From NCBI GenBank assembly GCA_007132865.1, contig SLNU01000077.1:1-5826 (forward strand): a stretch of 5,826 nucleotides of DNA, in the 5' to 3' direction. The notes under the pieces were generated by a model. It saw nothing but the letters and a program-made list of their open reading frames with translations, was not told where the DNA came from and did not search any database. The position numbers and the translations under genes were made by a program. The first letter of the stretch is position 1. The number at the start of each line of letters is the position of its first letter. Below are positions 1-5,826 of this stretch, one piece after another. The stretch comes from Bacteroidales bacterium (lineage in GTDB: Bacteria > Bacteroidota > Bacteroidia > Bacteroidales > UBA7960).

Positions 1-1436
1 GCTGCCTGCAGCGCCGAATCGACCATTTCCTGCGGGACGCCGTCGATGAGTCCGTTGTCTACGAGGAAGTGGGTGGTTTTGCGGGCGTGTTCGATATCGG
101 CCTTGGCCTGGTCGAATGCTTCCTGCCAGGTCATCTCCTTGCGGGCGACTCCATCCTTGATGGCCTGCATGGCCACGTCGGCGGCTTCGTATGGGAAAAC
201 ATCCGATTCGTTCATGTTGGCGATGATGTTCTCGGTGTGGATGCCCCTTTTCTCGGAGTACCTGGCAATGGCTTCGGCTGCGGCGATGGCCATGTTGTCG
301 GTGATTTTCCTTGCACGAACCATCAGGGCCCCTTTCAGGATTCCGGGGAATCCGACAGAGTTGTTCACCTGGTTCGGGAAGTCGCCGCGGCCGGTGGCCA
401 CGATATGGGCGCCGGCTGCCTTGGCGGCATATGGATAGATCTCCGGTACGGGGTTCGCGCATACGAACACAATGGGCTTGCTGCCCATGGCCTGGATCCA
501 TTCTGGTTTTACTACATCGGGACCCGGACGGGAGAGGGCAATGAGCACATCGGCGCCCTTCATGGCCTCTTCCATGGTTTCCACATAGTCGGGGTTGGTG
601 ACCTGGCAAAGTTCCCACTTGCGGTAGAAGCGTTTGTCGTCTTCGATGTCCTTCCGCCTGGCGTGCAGGGCACCCCGGGAGTCAAACATGATGGATTTGG
701 CAGGGTCTGCACCAGCGGTGTTCACGATACGTGCGATCGTGGCATTGGATGCCCCGGCTCCGTAATAGACGATTTTTACCTCGTCGATCTTTTTGTCGAC
801 CAGTTTCAGGGCGTTGATCAGTCCGGCCAGCGTTACGCATGCCGTTCCCTGGGCGTCGTCGTGCCAGACCGGGATATCACACTCTTCACGCAGCACATCC
901 AGCACCCGGTAGCAGTTCGGCTGGGCGATGTCTTCCAGGTTGACCGCTCCGAAACTATGCTGTACCATCTTGGTGAACTCAATAATCTTCTCGGGATCGT
1001 TTTTTCTTTCTTTCCCCTTGCTGTCCACGCAGAGGGCAATGGCGTCAAATCCGCCAAGGTACTTCATCAGAAAAGCTTTGCCTTCCATAACGCCCATCCC
1101 TCCCGGGGGGGTGCAGTCGCCGTCTCCCAGCACGCGGGTGGAGTCACTGATGACCGCTACAAGGTTGCCGCGGTTGGACAACTCATAGGAGGCTTCGTTG
1201 TTTTCGCGTATGGTGGTAGAGATCTTGGACACCCCGGGAGTGTACCAGCAGTTGAACCAGTTGAATCCCAGCACGGGGGCCTTGGGGATGGTCTGCATTT
1301 TCCCGTTGTAAAAGCGGTGTGCCTTCAATGCAAGCTCTTTGTAAAAGAGGGTTTTGGCTTTGGCCTTTTGTTCCGGTGTAAAGGATTCCGGCAAGCATTC
1401 TTCCAGGTTGTCGAGGGTGAGATTGAGTTTTTTCAT
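1..1436 (-). CDS. NADP-dependent malic enzyme, short form (3' end cut by window)
   Basis: Oxidative decarboxylation of malate to pyruvate and CO2 with reduction of NAD(P), in the cytoplasm; family knowledge points to NADPH and pyruvate supply. The minus-strand frame is open for 478 codons and runs off the window start. Seen: WYTPG with the likely catalytic Tyr65; VMEGK with the likely catalytic Lys120; NLED (Glu168, Asp169) and HDDAQGTA (Asp193, Asp194) for the divalent metal; the Rossmann turn GAGAS (226-230); ANPVPE (327-332); GDFPNQVNN (351-359). The form with DGDCTPPGG before the Lys motif and no room yet for a phosphotransacetylase domain suggests the short single-domain type, so little may be missing. 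The start is ATG at 1434-1436; there is no Shine-Dalgarno sequence. It lies 142 bp downstream of the exonuclease III gene on the same strand. Cofactor preference is inferred. The long plus-strand frame opposite is its shadow. Confidence 0.95.
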   Translation of the reverse strand, partial: MKKLNLTLDNLEECLPESFTPEQKAKAKTLFYKELALKAHRFYNGKMQTIPKAPVLGFNWFNCWYTPGVSKISTTIRENNEASYELSNRGNLVAVISDSTRVLGDGDCTPPGGMGVMEGKAFLMKYLGGFDAIALCVDSKGKERKNDPEKIIEFTKMVQHSFGAVNLEDIAQPNCYRVLDVLREECDIPVWHDDAQGTACVTLAGLINALKLVDKKIDEVKIVYYGAGASNATIARIVNTAGADPAKSIMFDSRGALHARRKDIEDDKRFYRKWELCQVTNPDYVETMEEAMKGADVLIALSRPGPDVVKPEWIQAMGSKPIVFVCANPVPEIYPYAAKAAGAHIVATGRGDFPNQVNNSVGFPGILKGALMVRARKITDNMAIAAAEAIARYSEKRGIHTENIIANMNESDVFPYEAADVAMQAIKDGVARKEMTWQEAFDQAKADIEHARKTTHFLVDNGLIDGVPQEMVDSALQA

Positions 1437-1457
1437 GGGTGTGGATTTGGTTTTTGT

Positions 1458-1470
1458 GGGCCGGTGGCCC
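1458..1470 (-). other. Possible 5'-leader hairpin of the malic enzyme gene
   Basis: A perfect 5-bp GC stem, GGGCC / GGCCC with a 3-nt loop, lies about 21 nt upstream of the malic enzyme ATG. On the minus strand it is followed by an A-rich stretch and not by a T-run, so it does not look like a terminator. It could affect translation initiation, or be chance in a GC-rich patch. Confidence 0.25.
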
Positions 1471-1554
1471 GGTTGGGATGTATATCTCGGAAGAAAAAAG
1501 AACGTACAGCGAAAAGAAGTGTCTCACCATGCAATCTAAAGCAATCGCAACCCA

Positions 1555-1562
1555 CAAAAATA
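1555..1562 (-). promoter_or_regulatory. Candidate Bacteroidota -7 box for the malic enzyme gene
   Basis: The minus strand reads TATTTTTG, fitting the TAnnTTTG -7 consensus of Bacteroidota primary sigma promoters. It lies between exonuclease III and malic enzyme and would give a leader of about 110 nt. No matching TTTG -33 element is visible at the usual distance, and the region is A/T-rich, so a chance match is possible. Confidence 0.3.
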
Positions 1563-1578
1563 AAAATAAATGGGAATT

Positions 1579-2343
1579 TTATTGGGATAATGTGACCCAA
1601 ACCGGACAATGATCGGAATGTTTTACCTGGGGGAGGATGCCGGCCCCCTGCAGGCGATCCTTCAGGTTGTCTGTGACCATGTTGTAGTCAATGCGCCATC
1701 CCAGGTTGCGCGGCCGGGCATTTGCCCGGAAACTCCACCACGAATAATGATGCGGCTCCTGGTTGAAATGCCTGAAACTGTCAATGAAACCGGTGTCAAT
1801 GAATCGCGTCATCCACGCACGTTCTTCGGGTAGAAAACCTGAAACGGTGGCATTGCGTACCGGGTCATGGATGTCGATTGGCTTGTGGCAAATGTTGTAG
1901 TCACCGGAGATGATTAGAGTCGGACGGATTATCCGAAGTTCGGATACATAGTCAAGGAAATCTTCCAGCCATTGCAGCTTGAAGGCCAGGCGGTGGTCAC
2001 CGCTGCTCCCGCTGGGATGGTAGACGCTGAGCACGCTCAGGTCTCCATAATCGGCCCGGATAACACGGCCTTCCGAGTCATATACCTCCATACCCATCCC
2101 ACGATGAACATTATCAGGCTGTGGACGGCTCAGGATGGCCACCCCGCTGTAGCCTTTCTTCTGTGCGGAATGCCAAAATGTTTGATAACCAAGGGCTTCG
2201 AATTCGAAAACCGGAACCTGCTCAGGCTGTGCCTTGGTCTCCTGCAGGCAGACCACGTCGGGAGACTCCTCCTCCAGCCATTGCAGGAAGCCCTTGGAGA
2301 TGGCGGAGCGGATGCCGTTGACGTTATAAGAAACCACTTTCAT
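1579..2343 (-). CDS. xth: Exodeoxyribonuclease III (AP endonuclease, ExoIII/Xth family)
   Basis: Base-excision repair enzyme of the exonuclease-endonuclease-phosphatase fold: it cuts DNA 5' of abasic sites and removes 3' blocking groups or nucleotides, with Mg2+. The 254 residues are full length for the family and form a single domain. Seen: NVNGIR with Asn7; LQETK with metal-binding Glu35; the YSGVAI strand (65-70); YHPSG with catalytic Tyr108; GDYNICH with Asp148 and Asn150; SWWSFR (201-206); GWRIDY with Asp219; and KHSDHCPV with Asp244 and the catalytic His245. All catalytic positions are present. The start is ATG at 2341-2343, supported by MKVVSYNVNGIR, the normal N-terminus of the family. 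A TAnnTTTG box sits 4 nt before the ATG, so the message may be leaderless or nearly so. The gene is divergent from the methyltransferase and co-directional with malic enzyme, with no functional link to either. Confidence 0.96.
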   Translation of the reverse strand: MKVVSYNVNGIRSAISKGFLQWLEEESPDVVCLQETKAQPEQVPVFEFEALGYQTFWHSAQKKGYSGVAILSRPQPDNVHRGMGMEVYDSEGRVIRADYGDLSVLSVYHPSGSSGDHRLAFKLQWLEDFLDYVSELRIIRPTLIISGDYNICHKPIDIHDPVRNATVSGFLPEERAWMTRFIDTGFIDSFRHFNQEPHHYSWWSFRANARPRNLGWRIDYNMVTDNLKDRLQGAGILPQVKHSDHCPVWVTLSQ

Positions 2344-2347
2344 TGCA

Positions 2348-2355
2348 CAAAGATA
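2348..2355 (-). promoter_or_regulatory. Bacteroidota -7 promoter box for xth
   Basis: The minus strand reads TATCTTTG, an exact match to TAnnTTTG, separated from the xth ATG by only TGCA. A -7 box this close would place transcription start at or within a few bases of the start codon. The -33 position holds only a weak T-rich sequence. If the box is used, the mRNA is leaderless or has a leader of a few nucleotides. Confidence 0.5.
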
Positions 2356-2466
2356 AAAATTCCTTATAGCTGGGAATAATGTAATTATTCTCTGAATTTA
2401 TGTAATAGAAATCCAGGAGATACTGATGACCTTTACATGGTTATAAGGGCTGAAAATATTAGATAA

Positions 2467-3243
2467 ATGGTAAAAACGGTCATAAGGGAATGGCTTTTCA
2501 GGATGTGGTACCGCTATGTGCACTCCCTTGATAAAAATGCAGAAGTCCTTTTTATGAACTACGGGTATTCCAACCCGAATGTAACATTCAACATTCATCC
2601 GGATTTTGAGCAAAACCGCTATTCAGCGCAGCTGTACCACCTTCTTGCAAGCGACGTGGATCTCAGGGAAAGGGATATATTAGAGATCGGCTCGGGCCGG
2701 GGTGGCGGGTTGTACTATGTGACCAGGACTTTTTCTCCGCGCATGGCCATGGGGGTGGATCTGACGCGGGCGTCAACGGATTTCTGCAACAGGCATTACA
2801 GGCAAGATGGACTCGTGTTCATGCAGGGTGACGCCCAGAATCTTTCATTTCTGAATGACAACTCATTCGATGTCATTCTGAACGTGGAATCATCTCACAG
2901 ATACCCCCGGATGCAGGCATTCCTGAAGGAGGCCTACCGCCTGCTTCGCTCGAAAGGGTTCTTGCTGTACACCGACTTTCGCTATGGCCGCAAATACCCG
3001 GAATTAAAGAAGCAACTTGCGGTTTCCGGTCTGAAAATGCTGAAAGAGGAGGTCATTACCGATTATGTTGTTCAGGCGCTAATGGAGGACGATAAACGCA
3101 AACGCATGCTGGTGAAAAAACTGGCTCCTTTCGGATTTCGCCAGCTGGCACTTCAATTTGCGGCTACCATAGGAACCGGAACATTTAACAAATTTAAATC
3201 CGGAAAATTCGGGTATTACCGTTTTTTGATGCAAAAAGCCTGA
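2467..3243 (+). CDS. Class I SAM-dependent methyltransferase, phthiotriol-methyltransferase-like
   Basis: Transfers a methyl group from S-adenosylmethionine to an unknown acceptor; 258 residues, no signal peptide, probably cytoplasmic. Seen: SAM-binding motif I ILEIGSGRGG (71-80); acidic motif II at GVD (96-98); GDA (121-123), which packs on the adenine; and FDVILNVESSH (134-144) after it. MNYGY (30-34), NVESSH and LYTDFR (167-172) resemble, from memory, the group that includes mycobacterial phthiotriolone/phenolphthiotriolone methyltransferases and related small-molecule or lipid O-methyltransferases; the true substrate cannot be read. The start is the ATG at 2467, followed by a basic, aromatic N-terminal stretch; no clear Shine-Dalgarno or TAnnTTTG box precedes it. 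The gene stands alone, divergent from xth and convergent with the beta-barrel gene. Its first part is more AT-rich than its neighbours, which could hint at acquisition but is weak. A tandem array begins on its stop codon. Confidence 0.85.
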   Translation: MVKTVIREWLFRMWYRYVHSLDKNAEVLFMNYGYSNPNVTFNIHPDFEQNRYSAQLYHLLASDVDLRERDILEIGSGRGGGLYYVTRTFSPRMAMGVDLTRASTDFCNRHYRQDGLVFMQGDAQNLSFLNDNSFDVILNVESSHRYPRMQAFLKEAYRLLRSKGFLLYTDFRYGRKYPELKKQLAVSGLKMLKEEVITDYVVQALMEDDKRKRMLVKKLAPFGFRQLALQFAATIGTGTFNKFKSGKFGYYRFLMQKA

Positions 3244-3450
3244 TAAGAGGCAACCTTAGGAGCAAGGTAGCCCTGGCGAGCATGAAGCCTGATCAGCCAG
3301 TAATCCTGAGAGCAAGGCAGCCTGATGAGCGAGGCAACCTGGTGAGCAAGGCAGCCTGACAAGCAAGGTAGCCTGACAAGCGAAGGGTGGCCGCATTACA
3401 GCCTGATGAGCAGGGCAGCTTGGTGAGCAAGGAAGAGATGAGCGCTCTGA
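3231..3450 (+). repeat. Degenerate ~17-nt tandem array starting on the methyltransferase stop codon
   Basis: About eleven units with the consensus GAGCAAGGCAGCCTGAT. The anchoring T of CCTGA or its variants falls at 3241 (the gene's own stop), 3256, 3274, 3290, 3307, 3323, 3340, 3357, 3374, 3404, 3421 and 3439: spacings of 15 to 18, mostly 17, with one of 30. The last bases of the methyltransferase, GCAAAAAGCCTGAT (3231-3244), align to the unit with two transitions and one gap, so the array appears to grow out of the 3' end of the gene. Units 3307-3374 are best preserved; both edges are degraded. The period is not a multiple of three, so it is not a coding repeat, and no spacers of constant length separate conserved repeats, so it is not CRISPR. 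It fills the 222-bp gap between two convergent genes. Confidence 0.85.
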
Positions 3451-3452
3451 TG

Positions 3453-3462
3453 GGGGATCCCC
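3453..3462. other. 10-bp perfect palindrome at the 3' end of the beta-barrel gene
   Basis: GGGGATCCCC is perfectly self-complementary and lies 3 bp past the beta-barrel stop codon, at the edge of the 17-nt array. It has no loop and no T-run, so it is a poor intrinsic terminator. It may be a protein site or chance. Confidence 0.3.
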
Positions 3463-3465
3463 GCA

Positions 3466-4137
3466 CTATAACCTGTAACCAAGGGACAGGCCGACTCCCG
3501 CATTTCTCAACTCCCTTTCGTCGTTCGGTACCAAGGTGTACTCAGGATTGATCTTCATGATACCGAACTGGACATTAAACTGCAAGAACAGCCCGCCATA
3601 CATTTCATAGCCGATAATCGCGCCGGCCCCGGCATCCATATGCCGTAGGTATTTCCCGACCACCTGGTCCTCCGGCTCGACTACGTTCTTGAACAGAATC
3701 TCCGTTTTCCGGTCACGCCCCCCGCTTTCTGTCAGGAGAAGGGCCTGCAGTCCATACGCGATATACGGGCCGGCGCCCAGATAAAAGAACCCGTCGGGAA
3801 GCCTGCTTTTATATACTACATGCATGGGAGCCTCCAGGTAGGTAATCCTGACCCTGTCTTCATCCGGGTTGTTTTCCCTGGTTCCCTTTGTAGTAAAGCT
3901 CAGTCCGGGTTGAATATAGACGGTCTCCAGGACTGGTATCTGGATGTTGATACCCACATGGTAACCCGGGTGGGGATTATTTTCGAGCCTTTGTCCGACA
4001 AAGTCCTTGCCCGTCAAGGTATTGTAGTCGCCTCCGGCGAGAATTCCCACGGTTGTTTTGGGCCTGTATCGCTGGGCAAAGGAATCCTGACCCCAAAGCA
4101 GCAGGGCGGCAAAAATAAAGATCAAGATATTTTTCAT
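3466..4137 (-). CDS. Outer-membrane beta-barrel protein, PorT-like (OMP_b-brl type)
   Basis: Predicted exported envelope protein of 223 residues. Residues 1-21 form a signal peptide: MKN, a hydrophobic core of about 12 residues, then DSFA followed by Gln22, a good signal peptidase I site; there is no lipobox Cys. The mature part is made of alternating amphipathic strands typical of small Bacteroidota barrels: TVGILAGGDY, YHVGINIQIPV, VYIQPGLSFTTKG, ITYLEAPMHVVYK, GFFYLGAGPYIAYG, AGAIIGYEM, and a last strand GVGLSLGYRL ending close to the C-terminus. The YLE-P-hydrophobic pattern is characteristic of the OMP_b-brl_2/PorT-like family as I know it. Ligand or role is unknown; being PorT-like in fold does not make it the T9SS component. 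The frame extends upstream to another ATG at 4230, but the start at 4135-4137 is preferred because it places the signal peptide at the N-terminus. It is convergent with the methyltransferase. Confidence 0.85.
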   Translation of the reverse strand: MKNILIFIFAALLLWGQDSFAQRYRPKTTVGILAGGDYNTLTGKDFVGQRLENNPHPGYHVGINIQIPVLETVYIQPGLSFTTKGTRENNPDEDRVRITYLEAPMHVVYKSRLPDGFFYLGAGPYIAYGLQALLLTESGGRDRKTEILFKNVVEPEDQVVGKYLRHMDAGAGAIIGYEMYGGLFLQFNVQFGIMKINPEYTLVPNDERELRNAGVGLSLGYRL

Positions 4138-4240
4138 GGATCTTGTTTTGATGGATTGGTTTTTTTGTATACAATACGATTTTTGCAATAACACCCGAGG
4201 GTTTGTCGGCGCGCGCAATCGCAATTTCAAACCCGCGTGA

Positions 4241-4366
4241 TCATGGGCTCACGACCTTCGGTCAGGGGCTCACGACCTTCGGTCAGGGGATCGCGACCTT
4301 TGATCAGGGGATCACGATCTTCGGTCAGGGGCTCACGATCTTCAATCAGGGAATCACGATCTTCCC
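4241..4366 (-). repeat. 21-bp tandem array, six in-frame units each ending in a stop codon
   Basis: Six head-to-tail units of exactly 21 bp. On the minus strand the first unit is the last seven codons of the amylase gene, GKIVIP plus TGA. The next five read in the same frame LKIVSP, PKIVIP, SKVAIP, PKVVSP and PKVVSP, each followed by TGA. The stops lie (plus-strand TCA) at 4346, 4325, 4304, 4283, 4262 and 4241. Lys AAG at the second codon and the TGA are identical in all six; codons 1, 3, 4 and 5 vary. The two most distal units differ at one base. Some units can form a short hairpin, GACC-GAA-GGTC on the minus strand, but not all keep the pairing. The array lies in the amylase 3' region, about 103 bp upstream of the beta-barrel start codon. 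Confidence 0.95.
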
Positions 4367-5826
4367 TGAAAAACTTGCGTCCCCGGCGGTTATCCGGTAT
4401 ATGTAAATGCCCTGGCCGGCCTCCCTGCCATCAGATCCTTTTCCGTCCCAATAAAGGACTATCGGACCAGTTGCTGCATCCATCCGGCTGCTGTATATCC
4501 GCTGCCCGGTGAGCGTGTGGACCTCCAGCATGGTGACCATTCCGTTGCCGGGATCCAGCTCAAACCAAAAGCCTGTCCGGGAAGGGTTGGGGTATACCTC
4601 TATCGATCCCGCAGCGCCAGCCGGATCCGGGCCGGTACTCACGGCCATCCCGTGATCAGGGAACTCCACGGTGGAGTAGAGACGGTACTCGCCTGGTTGC
4701 ATGGTGACGGACTGGTTCACATTGGTCACTTCCAGCTGTTCCCTGGTAAAGAATTCATACCAGGTCCCGGTTTCCTGGAAGTGTGGATTCATCTCCCCTT
4801 CCGTAAGCCCGAAGTTCCCAAGCACCGTGACCATGTTCGTTTCATGGTTCAGGTGTATCCGCTTCATGGCGCCGCCAAGGCTTAGTGAAAAGTCCCTTGT
4901 CGCAAACACCTCGTGACTGGTTTTCAGCTCAATCAGGGCAGCGTAAACATCGTACACCCGCTTGCGCCGCCAGTCATCATAATAATCCCAGCGTACCGGC
5001 TTGTTGCTGGTGCGGCAGCCGGGGTCAATGTTGCCGTCCGGGCAATGGTTGATCGAATAATCGTATCCCAGTTCCCCGAACTGCCAGAGCATTTTCGGAC
5101 CCGGGATCGGGAAGTAGAAGGCGGCGACTTGTTCCGCCCTTCTAAGGGCGACATCCAGCTCCCTGACATTGTGTTCGGGGTTGGACGTGTTCCCGTAAGT
5201 CAGGTTCTTAAACACGATGCGCTCCTCGTCATGGCTTTCCATATACCCGATCAGGTGGGGATCGTCCCACCCCCTCCGCTGATAGGAAATCCAGTCGAAA
5301 TTGCTGTTCGGCAGCCAGCCCATGGCGGCTTCCTGGTAGGCATGGGTGACATTGCCCCACAGCAGCATGTCGTTGTTTGCCAGGATAGTCTCTTCCTGGT
5401 TGCCGGCAAGGTGCTCCAGGATTACGTATGCGTTGGGGTTCACCGATTTGATCTGGTCTTTTAGTCGGATCAGATTGTCGATCCGCTCCTGGTCTAAGTT
5501 GCTGCCCCATTCGTCACCCGGACCCTTGAAGCGCGTGGTGAAGCCCTTGGTCAGGTCAAAACGGAACCCGTCCACCCGGAACTCCTCCAGCCAGTATCGG
5601 TTGGCACGATCCATAAACTCTATGAAATAAGGGCTGCCATGGTCAAATTTATACCCGAAGTTCATCGCCGGATTGGCGAATATCGGGTCGGAATACCAGG
5701 GGTTATCGTCGGCCGGGCGGTTCCCCTGTGGGTCGAAGTACATGCGCAGCAAGGGGGACTGTCCGAAACTATGGTTCCACACGATGTCCAGGATGACCGC
5801 AATGCCCATGCCGTGGGCTGCGTCGA
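4346..5826 (-). CDS. Secreted GH13 alpha-amylase-type enzyme with T9SS sorting domain (N-terminus outside window)
   Basis: Glycoside hydrolase of the alpha-amylase family, acting on alpha-glucans such as starch or glycogen, probably exported by type IX secretion. The frame is open through the window end; residues are counted from the Met at 5809, which is internal. Seen: region I DIVWNH (8-13); region II GFRFDLTK with nucleophile Asp85; region III ILEHL with acid/base Glu132; region IV ESHDEER with His193 and Asp194. All three catalytic acids are present. After the barrel comes a beta-rich domain C (about 300-390), then a type A T9SS domain from about 403: VYPNPS, LTGQRIYS, GQGIYIYRI and the end SGKIVIP. 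Missing upstream are a signal peptide, perhaps an accessory domain, and the first barrel strands. The exact specificity (amylase, neopullulanase, maltogenic) cannot be read. The last seven codons with the stop are the first unit of a 21-bp tandem array. Confidence 0.94.
   Translation of the reverse strand, partial: DAAHGMGIAVILDIVWNHSFGQSPLLRMYFDPQGNRPADDNPWYSDPIFANPAMNFGYKFDHGSPYFIEFMDRANRYWLEEFRVDGFRFDLTKGFTTRFKGPGDEWGSNLDQERIDNLIRLKDQIKSVNPNAYVILEHLAGNQEETILANNDMLLWGNVTHAYQEAAMGWLPNSNFDWISYQRRGWDDPHLIGYMESHDEERIVFKNLTYGNTSNPEHNVRELDVALRRAEQVAAFYFPIPGPKMLWQFGELGYDYSINHCPDGNIDPGCRTSNKPVRWDYYDDWRRKRVYDVYAALIELKTSHEVFATRDFSLSLGGAMKRIHLNHETNMVTVLGNFGLTEGEMNPHFQETGTWYEFFTREQLEVTNVNQSVTMQPGEYRLYSTVEFPDHGMAVSTGPDPAGAAGSIEVYPNPSRTGFWFELDPGNGMVTMLEVHTLTGQRIYSSRMDAATGPIVLYWDGKGSDGREAGQGIYIYRITAGDASFSGKIVIP

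Noticed and set aside
69..1595. 508-codon open frame on the plus strand
   Set aside because: It lies opposite the malic enzyme gene, has no recognisable domain, and is rich in Gly, Val, Phe and His as expected of an antisense shadow. The minus strand carries all malic enzyme motifs.
2343..2375. Sigma70-like TTGCAC / TATAGC pair reading towards the methyltransferase
   Set aside because: The match is partial with a 16-bp spacer, sits inside the xth promoter region, and Bacteroidota primary promoters use a different consensus.
2398..2613. 71-codon minus-strand open frame overlapping the methyltransferase start
   Set aside because: It overlaps the 5' end of a well-supported gene in antisense and shows no recognisable family features.
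3231..3450. CRISPR array
   Set aside because: The units are head-to-tail, degenerate and only about 17 nt, with no unique spacers of constant length between conserved repeats and no cas genes in the window.
4138..4230. 31-residue N-terminal extension of the beta-barrel protein from the ATG at 4230
   Set aside because: It would place basic, polar residues before a clear signal peptide; the ATG at 4135-4137 gives a normal exported protein.
4203..4406. Plus-strand open frame with a GQG-T-F heptapeptide repeat
   Set aside because: It is the complement of the 21-bp array and the amylase end. The periodicity follows from the DNA repeat, and there is no signal peptide, start context or domain to support a protein.

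Overview
The window looks like a piece of a Bacteroidota chromosome. Three things point there: a secreted GH13 amylase ending in a type IX secretion (T9SS) C-terminal sorting domain, an outer-membrane beta-barrel protein of the PorT-like kind, and a start site preceded by a TAnnTTTG -7 box instead of a Shine-Dalgarno sequence. Base composition is roughly balanced, with AT-rich intergenic stretches. No RNA gene, CRISPR array, insertion sequence or phage gene was seen.

Layout. (1) 1-1436, minus: a nearly complete NADP-type malic enzyme, cut by the window start. (2) 1579-2343, minus: exonuclease III, upstream of the malic enzyme on the same strand. (3) 2344-2466: divergent AT-rich promoter region. 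(4) 2467-3243, plus: a class I SAM-dependent methyltransferase. (5) 3231-3450: a degenerate tandem array of about 17 nt per unit that begins on the methyltransferase stop codon and fills the gap to the convergent gene. (6) 3466-4137, minus: an exported outer-membrane beta-barrel protein. (7) 4241-4366: a precise 21-bp tandem array, six units, that begins on the amylase stop codon. (8) 4346-5826, minus: a GH13 alpha-amylase-type enzyme with a T9SS sorting domain, cut at its N-terminal side by the window end.

The genes form no obvious single pathway: central carbon metabolism, DNA repair, a small-molecule or lipid methyltransferase, an envelope protein and extracellular starch or glycogen breakdown. 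The beta-barrel gene and the amylase lie on the same strand but are separated by the repeat array and about 100 bp.

The most unusual signal is the pair of arrays. Two unrelated genes on opposite strands each have their last codons plus the TGA stop repeated in tandem just downstream. The repeat units differ in sequence and length (17 versus 21 bp), but the design is the same. In the amylase array every unit keeps the reading frame and ends in TGA, so each copy re-creates a short C-terminal peptide plus stop. This suggests a process that acts on gene 3' ends rather than an ordinary dispersed repeat family.
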